A DNA stretch of 35,000 nucleotides from Chromera velia. Lineage: Eukaryota > Sar > Chromeraceae. The stretch lies in the NCBI GenBank assembly GCA_018398765.1, contig JAHBMJ010000452.1:7501-42500 (forward strand), in the 5' to 3' direction. Each line of letters begins with the position of its first letter. Positions within the stretch are counted from its first letter, which is position 1. Both the position numbers and the translations under genes were made by a program. Below, piece by piece: positions 1 through 11,216 of the stretch. Below the pieces are notes generated by a model, which was not told where the DNA came from, searched no databases, and saw only the letters and a list, made by a program, of their open reading frames with translations.

Positions 1-395
1 GGGTCTATTGATTGATTGATAAATGATCGGAGCCTAGCTGAATCAGAGGATTGCCGTTCTACTCCAATATCGGATCTCCAACTACACTACATTTATTATC
101 ATTTCAGAATTCCAAGTATTACAATTGATAAAAGAAGAGCTTCTGTTTTTTTTTAATCATCTAACTTCATTTAAGAAACGATACATGTTTTTTCAAGACA
201 CATCCCGTCAGTCTGGAGATTTTTTTAAAAAAATACTGAATGCCCCCCAAAAAGATCCAAACCGCTAGCTTTACTCCTTCTCGACCACATTCTTGATTAA
301 AAATATTCAAAGAATCGAACTACTGGCAGTTTAAAAAACAACTTATTCTAGCGATAGTCAAAACACAAGTATTACATAATCACAGACCTAGTCAC
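1..395. other. AT-rich spacer, no gene seen
   Basis: AT-rich sequence with A and T runs. I see no exon, RNA gene or repeat here apart from the first degenerate satellite unit near the right edge. Confidence 0.5.
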
Positions 396-2089
396 AGACA
401 GCTCTAGACACAATTCATTCTCACTAGCGAGAAAACAAGCACCCGCACAAGCACAGACAGCTCCAGACGCAATTCATTCTCGCTAGCGAGAAAACAAGCA
501 CCGGCATAAACACAGACAGCTCCAGACGCAATTCATTCTCGCTAGCGAGAAAACAAGCACCCGCACAAGCATAGACAGCTCCAGACGCAATGCATTCTCA
601 CTAGCGAGAAAACAAGCACCCGCACAAGCACAGACAGCTCTAGACGCAATTCATTCTCGCTCACAAGAAAACAAGCACCCGCACAAGCACAGACAGCTCC
701 AGACGCAATGCATTCTCGCTAGCGAGACAAACAAGCACCCGCACAAGCACAGACAGCTACAGACGTAATGCATTCTTGCTAGCGAGAAAACAAGCATCCG
801 CACAAGCACAGGCACCTCCAGACACAATTCATTCTCGCTAGCAAGAAAACAATCACCCGCACAAGCACAGACAGCTCCAGACGCAATTTATTCTCGCTAG
901 CGAGAAAACAAGCACCCGCACAAGCACAGACAGCTCCAGACGCAATTCATTCTCGCTAGCGAGAAAACAAGCACCCGCACAAGCACAGACAGCTCCAGAC
1001 ACAATTCATTCTCGCTAGCGAGAAAACAAGCACCCGCACAAGCACAGACAGCTACAGACGCAATTCATTCTCGCTAGCGAGAAAACAAGCACCCGCACAA
1101 GCACAGACAGCTCCAGACACAATTCATTCTCGCTAGCGAGAAAACAAGCACCCGCACAAGCACAGACAGCTCCAGACACAATTCATTCTCGCTAGCGAGA
1201 AAACAAGCACCCGCACAAGCACAGACAGCTCCAGACGCAATTCATTCTCGCTAGCGAGAAAATAAGCACCCGCACAAGCACAGACAGCTCCAGACGCAAT
1301 TCATTCTCGCTAGCAAGAAAACAAGCACCGGCATAAGCACAGACAGCTACAGACGCAATTTATTCTCGCTAGCGAGAAAACAAGCACCCGCACAAGCACA
1401 GACAGCTCCAGACGCAATTCATTCTCGCTAGCGAGAAAACAAGCACCCGCACAAGCACAGACAGCTCCAGACGCAATTCATTCTCGCTAGCGAGAAAACA
1501 AGCACCCGCACAAGCACAGACAGCTCCAGACGCAATTCATTCTCGCTAGCAAGAAAACAAGCACCGGCATAAGCACAGACAGCTACAGACGCAATTCATT
1601 CTCGCTAGCGAGAAAACAAGCACCCGCACAAGCACAGACAGCTCCAGACGCAATTCATTCTCGCTAGCAAGAAAGCAAGCACCCGCACAAGCACAGACAG
1701 CTCTAGACGCAATTCATTCTCGCTAGCAAGAAAACAAGCACCCGCACAAGCACAGACAGCTACAGACGTAATTCATTCTCGCTCACGAGAAAATAAGCAC
1801 CCGCACAAGCACAGACAGCTCCAGACACAATTCATTCTTGCTAGCGAGAAAACAAGCACCCGCACAAGCACAGACAGCTTCAGACACAATTCATTCTCGC
1901 TAGCGAGAAAACAAGCACCGGCATAAACACAGACAGCTCCAGACGCAATTCATTCTCGCTAGCGAGAAAACAAGCACCCGCACAAGCACAGACAGCTCCA
2001 GACGTAATTCATTTTCGCTAGCGAGAAAACAAGCACCCGTACAAGCACAGACAGCTCCAGACGCAATGCATTCTCGCTAGCGAGAAAAT
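396..2089. repeat. 59-bp satellite array, about 29 copies
   Basis: A head-to-tail array with a strict 59-bp period. CAGACAGCT recurs every 59 bases from 396 to about 2048, which gives roughly 29 units. Each unit has an AGCACAGACAGCTCCAGACG part, a CAATTCATTC part and a perfect 16-bp palindrome TTCTCGCTAGCGAGAA, followed by AACAAGCACCCGCACA. Units differ by scattered single changes, some inside the palindrome (CTCACTAGCGAG, CTCGCTAGCAAG, CTCGCTCACGAG). There are no unique spacers between units, so it is not a CRISPR array. The function is unknown. A centromeric, subtelomeric or protein-binding satellite is possible. Confidence 0.95.
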
Positions 2090-2796
2090 ATGTACCTTGC
2101 TAGGTGTTATTAAAGTGTTGCAAGCGTGTTGTTTACCTTAGTTTACGTACATGCATGTTGCAAAGAATGTTGCATGAACAATGCAACCAAAAAAATCATT
2201 ATCCAAAAAAAATGTTGTAAGAAGACATGCACCTAGCTGTTGTTTGACAGTCAGATCGTGCGCCCACGCGCGCAGAAGTAAGTCTGGCAGGGCGATCGGC
2301 TCATACAGTGGTAAGTAGAAGCTTCGGCTCCTTTACCAACGTATACCAACGTGCGCGACTTTCCACTAAAAGTGATGATTGAGGGTTTTCTTATGTAAGC
2401 CGCGCCCCCATAAAAGTGCAACATTTTTTCTTTTTTTCTCTAAAGACTCATACAGCAGCTTGGCGAGGTGACAGAACAATTAAATTGCTAAATAAAAAAA
2501 AAAATAGAAAATTATATTGTGGCATTAAACTTTGATTAAAGTCAAGACACTCATCTTTGAGATTGTTTGCAAAACATTTCAATGCACTAACTCTTTTAAC
2601 TCTACCGCTGATCGGTGAAAGTCTATGAAAAACCACCTTATACTGACTGACTGACACACACACACACAAAAAAAATAAATTTAAGTTAACCCTTCAATCC
2701 TATATTTAAAAAAACAAACTCAACTCTTTAATCATGTAATGATATGTAATGATAAAAAAAATGTAGATTTGTTTTTTAATAGTACATACTATCTAG

Positions 2797-2830
<34 letters not shown>

Positions 2831-3871
2831 AGTTTTTTTTGTTTTTAAATGGGAAAACGTTCATGATCACGAAAAGGATGAAGGAGGACAAAAGCATGTC
2901 GAAGCAGGTCGAGGATTGAGCGGGGTTAGGGACGGTAAATAAACACCTTTTGCATGCCTATCTCTCACTCGGTTCACACCGAGACTCAATATCCAGTCAG
3001 ACCTGCGAACACACCATAGAGATCGATTGATATCCTGAAGCATGCTCAAAGCACAAGAATTTTTGGAGGTGCAGCTCGATCGGTATATCGGCTTACCTTC
3101 ATACAGTTCCTTCGTTTGCTTTTGTTAACTCCTTTTCACTCATGCAGACAGTCTTTTCAACAAATTCCTTCAGTTTACTTCAAGACAAAGAGAGGGTCTC
3201 CCAATAGATTTTCACTGATGCGAGAGGTTCAGACACCAACCTCCTCGTATTCAAGACAAACAAACAAAATTCAGTGACAAAGAGTATGGAAGCACTGACA
3301 TGTCACCCATGCAGACAGGTAGAAGTACCATGAATTTCTACCTTTTCCATAAACAGTGGGACATGAACATTTATTTTCAGTAGATGCACACGCTTCTATT
3401 AGTGCAAAAAAAATCAATTGTAATTTGATTTTTTTGGGCGTGTCAGAAAGTTAAGCACGTGTATGCATACATTGTTATGAGTCATGATTAGAACCGGTAC
3501 GTTAGCTATTGTACGCCTAGCTAGCCATATTAAATATAATATCAAACAAAAAATTAAGAAAAAAAATTGTCCAAAAAGTTATTCTTAATTTTGTGGATCA
3601 ATTTCCCAGCATAAATTGCTGCATAATTTATAAAGTAGCATCAAGATATGCACATATACACAAAAGGTGAAGTTTGCAAGATAATATCTGAGAATAAACT
3701 AGCTAAACTTTAAAAGTTTAAATTGATTTAACAACTTGAATATTTAACAACTTACGGTTTCTTACTAAATGTAAATTGAATGTTAAACGCCCATTTATAG
3801 GTCTCTATATGGCGATGGCATATGATGATGATAACAGTATAATGAGGAATTTTAAAATCAATTAAAGTGAA
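2090..3871. other. AT-rich intergenic spacer with (TA)n
   Basis: Low-GC spacer with a (TA)n tract at about 2797-2825 and short A runs. A patch at 2240-2350 is more GC-rich. Open frames here are short and show no protein-like composition or splice context. I see no gene. Confidence 0.5.
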
Positions 3872-4794
3872 TCAGCTGAGAAACTCTCTGCTGAGACCGA
3901 AGCCTCCGTCTGACATTAAAGGCTTAAACACATCGTTAATGCCGGCTTTCAATCGACCTGACCGGATTCCCTTCAGACAGTTCTCAAACGCGACGCTTCC
4001 CCCTCTTCTCTCATCACACAAACGACAGTGCGCACTCCTCTCCAGTTCTCTTTCCGAACCCTCTCCTTCTCCCCCCCCTTGTACGTGAGTCCTTGTGCTC
4101 TTTTTCAGAGCCCCTGTTCGCATCGCCCCTCTCTTCCCAGACCCGTCTGCCCACACAAAATCAAAATCTTGGCAGAAGAAATGACGTCTGAAGTTCCCGT
4201 TTTCATCAGCCAATTCATTCAAAATCACAAAGGGCTTCCCCAAGAACAGGCCCGCCTCTGCTGCCCTCTCTCTCTCCTCTCTACTTTCATTTCCGCTCTC
4301 CTCCCTCCACCCTCCTGCCGTCACAGGATCTCGCTCAAGATCCAAAGCCCCATCGATGATATTCGGAAGTTGCTCTCTGGCCTTCGCCGTAAGACTCCAC
4401 AAGTTGTCCGCACCCGCAGGCAACTTCAGCGCAACGGCGTCCCATCGAGAGGGGTCATCGAAGCCGCGTGGGACAGGAACCTCGCTGTATCCCCACCTGC
4501 AATTTTGCATGGATCCGCCCGTGCATCCATCCATTCCTTCATTGATTCGTTCACTTCAATCAATCATCCTTTCAATCATTCACTCGCTTCTTCAGCCCTT
4601 CATTTCTGTATACATTGATTCTTTTATTCACTAACCAAACAACGATTTAACGAAAGAAAGACTAAAAAAACATCAAACAAACCAACCGACCAACCAACCG
4701 ACCAGAGTTTGACTCCGTGCGAGTTGTACCCCGACGCCATTTTGTCGTCGTGTGCCCACGGAACGTTCCAGAAGATTTGGTTTTGGAGTTGTAC
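3872..4794 (-). CDS. 3' exons of unrecognised minus-strand gene
   Basis: Four exons fit on the minus strand: 4794-4703, 4496-4325, 4255-4085 and 4009-3872, ending at a TGA. Acceptors are CATCGCAG/GTAC, AAATTGCAG/GTGG and CAGAG/GCGG; the 4009 acceptor is less certain. Phases join cleanly (2 at the first junction, 0 later). The first exon reads QNQIFWNVPWAHDDKMASGY and then HGVKLW. The second reads WGYSEVPVPRGFDDPSRWDA and ends LDLERDP. The third contains GKPFVILNELADENGNF, and the last ends GLSREFLS. The 69-bp and 75-bp introns are both multiples of three with no stop, so the reading frame is also open from 4534 without splicing and they may be retained. I do not recognise the family. These exons are probably the C-terminal part of the gene whose signal-peptide exon starts at 7044, but one linking exon is unresolved. 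Confidence 0.55.
4325..4703 (-). other. Intron with tetranucleotide repeats at both ends
   Basis: The intron (4702-4497) starts with a GGTT/GGTC repeat directly at its GT (minus-strand GTCGGTTGGTTGGTCGG). It approaches its acceptor through GATT/GAAT/GGAT repeats. The flanking exons are 4794-4703 and 4496-4325. It is listed because the same pattern recurs in other introns of the window. Confidence 0.55.
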
Positions 4795-4826
4795 CTGCGA
4801 TGAGAAGATTTCACAAATGGAAAAAA

Positions 4827-4894
4827 AATCAGAACGGCGCAATGCGCACGCGAATATTTGCAAATATTCGCGTGCGCATTGCGCCGTTCTGATT
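4827..4894. repeat. Perfect 68-bp palindrome
   Basis: Two 34-nt arms meet with no spacer at 4860/4861. The left arm ends CGCGAATATTTG and the right arm begins CAAATATTCGCG. Every base pairs through A4827/T4894; the next pair (4826/4895) does not. A partial third copy (GATTCGCCGTTCTGATT) follows directly. Read from the minus strand, it lies in the intron just before the acceptor at about 4795, so the pre-mRNA could form a 34-bp hairpin. It could be a small foldback insertion, a hairpin-RNA source or an assembly fold-back artefact. Confidence 0.9.
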
Positions 4895-4974
4895 CGCCGT
4901 TCTGATTAAAAAAGTAGTCTGCAGACCGACACTTCTGCTTTCTTTTTTTCTCTGCAGACTCGCTTGCACACCGA

Positions 4975-5095
4975 CACCCACCTCCAAAGGAAACAGAAAA
5001 AGAGAAAAGAAGAGAAGGAAAGAAAAGAGAAGAGAAGAGAAGAGGAGAGAAGAGAAGAGAGGAGGACCCAGGAAAGTCAGAGAAGATCAAGGAGG
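4975..5095. repeat. Purine-rich GAAA/GAGA tract
   Basis: The plus strand is almost only A and G (AGAAGAGAAGAGAAGAGGAG type). On the minus strand this is a long pyrimidine tract inside the predicted intron between the exons ending at 5242 and starting at 4794. Open frames over it are low-complexity and not coding. Confidence 0.7.
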
Positions 5096-5241
5096 GACAT
5101 TCAGAGACAGACAAAAACGACAGAGCTCTATTTTGCTGTTACACGTTTCCCAGGCTGGCACATTTTTCTCTCCGTGTCCGTACCGTTAAGTTTCCCTTTT
5201 TCTTATCTCTGGTCTCGTCTCATTTCGTCTAGACTTCTGAC

Positions 5242-7044
5242 CATCGATCTTGCCTTGGAGAGGCGAAACCAGCACGACGCCAATTCTGCAGGAAGGAAGA
5301 AAAAAAAAAGAAAAAAAGAGAGACCAAAGGCAAGCACCGAAAAAAGCACAATTTCGCTGAAAACGCTAAGCAAAGGAAGAAGAGAAACAGAGGCGAAAGC
5401 AGGGGTTACCAGGGTGCGCCTGACTGACTGGCTGGAACGAATTTGGTACGGATAGACCCGTGTGTAGCTACTCAAGGAAGAGAAACGAAGGCCAGAGGGT
5501 CAACGCGGTGTCAGCATCATCGTCAGCAGCAGCAGCAACGGGGGCTGGCTTGATTTGACTCAACAACAATTAACGAATGGAGTGAGGATATGATTCTGGG
5601 GTAGGAAGCGGTTTTGCAGCTCTCTCAGAACAGAATGCTGCTATTTTGAGTAGAAGAAACGAGAGGGGAGGAACTGAGGGTACGGGAGTTGGAGAGAGGG
5701 TCCATGAAAGGAGATAAAGGAGGAGAAAAAATGACTAGCTGACTAATTGGCCGACAGACAGACTGACTGCTTGACCGACTGACTGTAGGTTTTGATGTCT
5801 CTTTTTGGGTGATGTCTGGCGTTCGCGTAAGTTTGGAGATGTCGGATCCACCTGAGCCACTCGCCCTCTTCCATTTGGGAGTTGCACTCGCAGTTTGTCT
5901 TCAAAGACGTCAGACACACACCGTCTTCTACTTCTCCTCTTCCCCCCTCGCGCCTCGAACAGGCAAATTCCTGCAAGAAGGAAACACCAAAATCTTCGAC
6001 TTAAGCGTGCGTGAGTATTCTCTGTATGGGTCAACAAATGCATAACAAATCCCTGAAGACCGTCGATTTACCCTAAAAAAAAGCCGACGCACGCACCTGC
6101 GCCCAGGTCTCGTTGTTCCCAGATCCTGGGTAGCACCCGAGTCCCGTCTCTCTGTTCCGGACGTCACACGTCTTACTGTCAAAAGGGTACAGCCCAAAGG
6201 GCACCACGTTGGGGTCCCGACGTGCGAACGCCGAACCCACCACAGCAAAAACCGTTGGAGAATCCCACCCCCACCCCATGTGTCCCTTTCCCTCCCTGGA
6301 CAGGAAAACGTCCAAGCCTCTCTCTTTGGGAGGACACCAGTAGACGGACTCTAACGAGGATGGACATTGAATTGCGCCTCGAACCACAGTCTCCGTACCG
6401 TTTGCATTCACGAACCTTGCTCTGGGTTCATGGAAGACGGCCCAGGGCACGAACGTCGATGGAGTCACGAGAGATGCAGGCACGCATCCCGTCCCTCTCT
6501 CTCCTTCTGAGTACCCGTCAGTCCGGAGAGAAAGAACATCGGGTGCCCTGGAGAGAAACCCCTCCGAACCTTCTCGAGTAAAAACGTTCAGAAAGTCCAC
6601 GCTCTCGTCGGAACAATCCAACGCAGCCGCTCCAACAGCGTCCTTGCTTGCAGAAGAAGCGAAAGACACAGAAGAACGACGAGATAAAGGCGAAGACAAA
6701 CAGGACCACCGACCCAGAGGAGATTGGGGCTCTACGTAAAGTCTCTCTTCAGTTTCACAGGTCTCTCCTCCTTCATCCTCTTCTGTTTCTGTCGGTGAGG
6801 TGCAGTGGCAGGGTGTTGGGAAGGGCTTCCTTGTTCGCGCCTTATACAACGGATCCTGAGGGTCACTCGCCCACTCTGTCCATGGGTGGAAACCACATGC
6901 GGGCGTGCGGACATCAGCACAAGGCGAGTTACGAGGAAGGCACGACAAGCCATCGTCCAAAGTTCCGCTCAACCCGCAGACGATTGGAGCCAGGATGAGA
7001 AGAGAAGCCAGGCAAAAACCTTCAAGCCTGTTGCATGCATGCAT
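5242..7044 (-). CDS. Secreted cysteine-rich protein, 5' exons, family unknown
   Basis: Exon 1 is 7044-6097 (316 codons), exon 2 is 5970-5852 and exon 3 is 5285-5242. I start at the ATG at 7042-7044 because it gives a clean signal peptide (MHACNRLEGFCLASLLILAP, then IVCGLSG); frames further upstream open only from non-ATG codons. The mature part is rich in Cys (CLPRNSPC, CGFHPW, CHCTSP), then a Ser/Glu-rich linker, then DPNVVPFGLYPFDSKTC and CYPGSGNNETWAQ. The exon 1 donor is CAG/GTGCGTGCG. Exon 2 follows a strong acceptor (TTTCCTTCTTGCAG) in phase 0 and reads EFACSRREGGRGE to CECNSQMEEGEWLR. Exon 3 joins in phase 2 and reads IGVVLVSPLQGKID. The next link to the exons from 4794 is out of phase, so a small exon is missing from my model. 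The product is probably secreted or endomembrane. I do not recognise a named domain. Confidence 0.65.
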
Positions 7045-7450
7045 GTGTTGCACAACTGTTGTCGTGTTTGATTTTTCTGCGCCTGAATGGTCACTGCGAA
7101 GTGCACGTCAAGAAGACTTGCAAACAGTGCAGACTCTCTTGCGTCTGTAGATTCAACTCCAACGAAAAGATAGCCTTCTTCTGAAACTCGACTCGTCAAT
7201 CGGAAAATTTCAACGCAGTGTACGCGCACAATCTATTTGACTGCTCAGACTCCCTTCAGTTCCAATTTTCAGAGCTCCTTACGTCCAACTACACTTTCTT
7301 CCTGCTCCGTATGTTTCCTCATGATCGGAAACCAGCTACATTGGATATGTGAATGTATACGTACGCATATATACATCGATGGTTTCATGTGTATATACTT
7401 AATTGGATTATATAAGTGCATGAATGAGTCTAGCCCAGTGTTACCGTTGC
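7045..7450. other. Presumed promoter region of the minus-strand gene
   Basis: Upstream of the ATG at 7044 on the minus strand. Sequence around 7350-7420 is AT-rich with TATATAAG near 7409-7416. I cannot assign a TATA box or transcription start with any certainty. Confidence 0.25.
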
Positions 7451-7640
7451 ATGGAAGGCGTGGCGGCGCCTGCAGAGCCTTTAGCCGAGCGTTTGAGCGT
7501 CGTCGCCGCATGTCGCCGCCACTCACCGTTTCCAAACAATATTTCAGCAAGAAAGATACATTCCAACAGAAGCAACAGCAAGAGCAGTGAGAGAAGAGAA
7601 TCTGAAAGACCGTCTGTGAAACAGTCGGTGAAAGCGAACG
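7451..7640. repeat. Dispersed ~190-bp repeat, copy 1
   Basis: Begins ATGGAAGGCGTGGC and ends AAAGCGAAC. It is closely similar to 16521-16708. Apart from one small indel near the start, the differences are nearly all G-to-A or C-to-T going from this copy to the other. The open frames over it look incidental. It is probably an interspersed repeat fragment. Confidence 0.8.
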
Positions 7641-8589
7641 GACACCCCCTCGTGTGGAAGAGTCCGCTTCGTTTGACCCGGCTCCGTGAGCACCCAGCAA
7701 CCAGCCTCCTTCATTTTAGGGTGGATTGGTTCGACTGTGGTTCATGCTCACGTCTCTTATCACACCATGCGTTTTGTGCCCTTGACTCAAGTGTGAGATC
7801 TATTTGTCGCCTGCAAGTTCACACGCACTCATGCCCTTGAGCTGAGTGGTGAACTCTCTTCTTGTTCGTGCGTTGAGTCGAGCGTAAACTCCGTCGTGTG
7901 CCCCTGCGCACAAAGATTCTTCGTGAGAGCCTTGAGTCAAGTGTGACTAGGTCTCTGGCCTAGCTCTCCGTCTGTTCTGCCGCTACCTCCAAAGCAGCAG
8001 GAAGTTGCTACACGTGGTGACTGCTTCAGCAAGAGTCGACTACTTCCCTCTGTTCTGGATTCAATTGTCGCCTTGTTTCTTTCAGCTTCTTTCAGGAAGA
8101 CAGTCTGCGTCGATCCGTCTCTCTTTTTCAAACCGCTGCGGGCACAGTCAGGAGACTGTGAAAGAGGGTGTCAGAGACCCCTTGCGTCCCGTGTCAGCTG
8201 GCCGGAGCTCTCTTCTCTTGCTCTTCTGGTCTGGTGGGAACTTTCTTTTCTCGGCTCTTGAGAAAGAACCTGGGGACGGGAGATGAAAATTGTTGTGGAG
8301 TCGGGAGAGACTGGAGACGGGGAGACAGTTCCTTCCCACGAAGACTGGACAGGGACCCGGAGACCATTGGCCTTGCCAACTACAAGCAGACTGGAGAGAA
8401 ATGGGCAGTTGGTTTCCTTGTTTCTGTGTGTGTTGATCGGCTGTTTTGTCTCTGTCTTCAGTGCGAGAGAAGACTAGCAAGTGTGAACTATCGGATTCCT
8501 TTTTGCCCCTGCCCATTCTTCGTGCCTTGGGTCGAGTGGGAGCTCTGTTTCAATCGGTGCCCCGTGAACACGTATTCTTCATGCCCTGC
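7641..8589. other. Spacer, no supported gene
   Basis: Moderate-GC sequence with motifs such as GACTCAAGTGTGA and CTTGAGTCAAGTGTGAC that resemble degenerate forms of the array that follows. Open frames on both strands overlap one another and none has convincing splice sites or a recognisable motif. Confidence 0.4.
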
Positions 8590-9085
8590 CGCATTCTATC
8601 TGACTCATGCCCCGCACACACGATGACACCGGATCATCGCCCGGTCACACACATTCGAATCTCTGACTCGTACCCCTCTCTGACTCGTGCCTCTGCGCAC
8701 ACTCTGTCTGACTCGTACCCCGCACACACGATGACACCGGATCATCGCCTGGTCACACACATTCGCACCCATTCCTCGTGCCCCTGCGCACATTCTCTCT
8801 GACTCGTGTCCCTGCGCACATCCTCTCTGACTGGTGCCCATGCACACGTTCTGTCTGACTCGTGCCTCTGCGCACATTCTCTCTGACTCACGCCCGTGCG
8901 CACATTCTCTCTGACTGGTGCCCATGCACACGTTCTGTCTGACTCGTGCCTCTGCGCACATTCTCTCTGACTCGTGCCCGTGCACGCATTCTCTCTGACT
9001 TGTGCTCCTGCGCACATTCTCTCTGCTTCCTGCCCATGCGAACACGATCCCACCGGATCATCACTGGGTCACACACTCATTCCTC
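8590..9085. repeat. 28-bp tandem array with longer interspersed unit
   Basis: From about 8770 to 9030 a 28-bp unit of the type TCTGACTCGTGCCYSTGCGC + ACATTCTC repeats with a few changes. A longer unit (GTACCCCGCACACACGATGA, then CACCGGATCATCGC) occurs near 8610 and 8715, and partly near 9045. The frames that stay open across it encode only Arg/Glu/Ser/Cys repeats and change composition when shifted, so I treat this as satellite DNA. Confidence 0.85.
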
Positions 9086-9505
9086 AGTCCCCTGCACACC
9101 GCGTCCTTCTTGTTCCTGAGCATTCGACCCTTGTGCTCCCCTGACCATACGCATTCTACTTGCCCCTGAGCATATTCTCGTCTCCTGTCACCGCGCACCG
9201 CATTCTTCTTGCCCCCGTGAATGAGCATACTCTATTTACATGCCATTGCGCACACGATTATTACCGAGCCGGACAGTCTGAGTGAGAACCCTCGTGCCCC
9301 GGAGCATCTTCAGTCTTCGTGTCTCTTTTCACATGTTCACATTGATGCTGCTTCACCTGAACGCATTCTGTTCTCGGGTTCCTCCACACCCATTTTTCCT
9401 TCTATCGCGCGCACCCTGTTTTGTCCATCAACATCCAAGCCGTCCTCATGAACGCATTTTGTAGTCTTTGGCCACACGAGTCGTCGAAGAATTTTTGGGA
9501 TCAAA
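9086..9505. other. Degenerate repeat margin, no gene seen
   Basis: Contains decayed copies of CGCACACGCATTCT-like motifs linking the 28-bp array to the next one. No exon is supported. Confidence 0.4.
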
Positions 9506-11170
9506 GTGAAGAACTCAGGCCGACGCACCTATGGCAAGAACCCTCGCGTTTCATCCCTCTGCATTCCTTTCTTCTTGCACACGATGACGGGCAAAAATCC
9601 TTATCTGCATCCCTTCTCGCTTGCACCCAGACGAGGGCAAAGATCCCTCTCTGCAATCATTCCTTCTTACAGACAAGGAGCACACCGATCCCTCTCTGAC
9701 CATTCGTTCCTTTCGTGCAGGCAGCGAAGGGTGAAGATCCCTCTCTCTGCATCCATTCCTCCTTGCACACGCAGATCCATCTGCATTCCTTTTTTTCTGC
9801 ACACACTGAAGGGCAAGATCCCTCTCTGCATTCCTGCTTGCTTGCAGCCAGACAAGGGCAAAGGTCGCTATCTGCATTCATTCTTTCTTTCAGACAAGGG
9901 GAACCCAAATCTCTCTCTCAGCATTCATTCCTTTCTTGCAGAAAGCGAAGGGCACAGATGCGTCTCTCTGCATTCACTCCTTCTTGCAGACACCGAAGGG
10001 CAAGAATCAATCCCTCTGCATCCACTCCTTTTTGCGGACAGGGATAATTCTGAAGGCCACGAACCATCCTCTGCATGCATTCTGGCTTGCAGACAGGCAA
10101 AGGTACAGATCTCTCTCTCTCTCTGCACACATTCCTTAACTCCTGCAGACAGTGAAGCGCACAATTCCCTCTCTCTACATTCATTCCTTCTTGCAGATGG
10201 CCGAGGACAGAGATCCCTCTCTGCAGTCATTCAGGGTTTTAAAAAAAAAAAAATTATTCCGCCTCGCAGAAAGGGAAGCTCGCAGATCCCTCTCTCTGCA
10301 TTCATTCCGTCTTGCAGATAGGATAGGACAGAGACCCCTCTCTATATCCATTCTCAGATTCATTCCGCCTCCCAGAGAGAAGCTCACAGATCCCTCTCTC
10401 TGCATTCATTCCGTCTTGCAGATAGGATAGGACAGAGATCCCTCTCTGTATCCCTAGTCTGTATCCATTCTCAGATTCATTCCACCTCCCAGAGAGAAGC
10501 GTACAGATCCCTCTCTCTGCAGTCATTCCTTGTTGCAGATAGGATAAGACAGAGATCCCTCTCTGTATCCATTCTCAGATTCATTCCGCCTCCCAGAGAG
10601 AAACGCACAGATCCCTCTCTCTGCAGTCATTCCTTGTTGCAGATAGGACAGGACAGAGATCCCTCTCTGCATCCATTCTCAGATTCATTCCGCCTCCTAG
10701 AGAGAAACGCACAGATCCCTTTCTCGGCATTCTTTCCTTTTTGCAGATTGGATAGCGCAGAGTTCGCTCTCTGCATTCATTCTCAGATTCATCCCGCCTC
10801 CCAGAGAGAAGCGCACAGATCCCTCTCTCTGCATTGAAATTTCTTTGCTTCTTGCGAATGGATAGCGCAGAGATTGTTCTCTGCATTGATTCTCAGATTC
10901 ATCCCGCCTTGCAGACAGCCAGAGCAAAGCTCCCTCTATGCATTCCTTCCTTCTTGCAGACAACGAAGGATACAGATCCTTCTCCCTGCATTCATTCCTT
11001 CTTGCAGATAGGACAGGGCAGAGATCCCCCTCTACACTCATTCTCACATTCATTCTGCTTCGCAGACAGAGAAGCGTACAGATCCTTCTCTCTGCGTTGA
11101 ACTTCATTCCCTTTTGCAGATAGGAGAGGGCAGAAATCCCTCACTGCATTCATTCTCAGACCCGCTGGCA
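9506..11170. repeat. ~105-bp degenerate tandem array
   Basis: Sub-units of about 45-50 bp (CATTCCTTCTTGCAGACAGG, then AGATCCCTCTCTCTG) build a higher-order unit of about 105 bp in the right half. The anchor CAGATTCATTCCGCC recurs at about 10355, 10472, 10576, 10680, 10785 and 10894. Frames stay open for long distances, including 271 codons on the plus strand from 9506 with HSFLLAD-type repeats. However, unit lengths are not kept to multiples of three and several frames are open at once, so coding is unlikely. Each sub-unit ends in a pyrimidine tract plus TTGCAG, a near-consensus 3' splice site. Confidence 0.8.
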
Positions 11171-11216
11171 GCAGCAAGGCGAAGATAAGTCCTGTCTCTG
11201 TGTGTTCATTTGATCG

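Noticed and set aside
396-2089. Regular short repeats resembling a CRISPR array
   Set aside because: Units repeat over their whole 59 bp with no variable spacers and no cas genes, and the window is eukaryotic.
8605-9045. Minus-strand 146-codon Arg/Glu/Cys-repeat frame
   Set aside because: It is the translation of the 28-bp satellite; a 28-bp period shifts frame every unit, so no stable protein repeat is kept.
9506-10321. 271-codon open frame with HSFLLAD-type repeats as a repeat protein
   Set aside because: The DNA unit length is not a multiple of three, several frames on both strands are open at once, and the sequence is a tandem array; coding is not needed to explain it.
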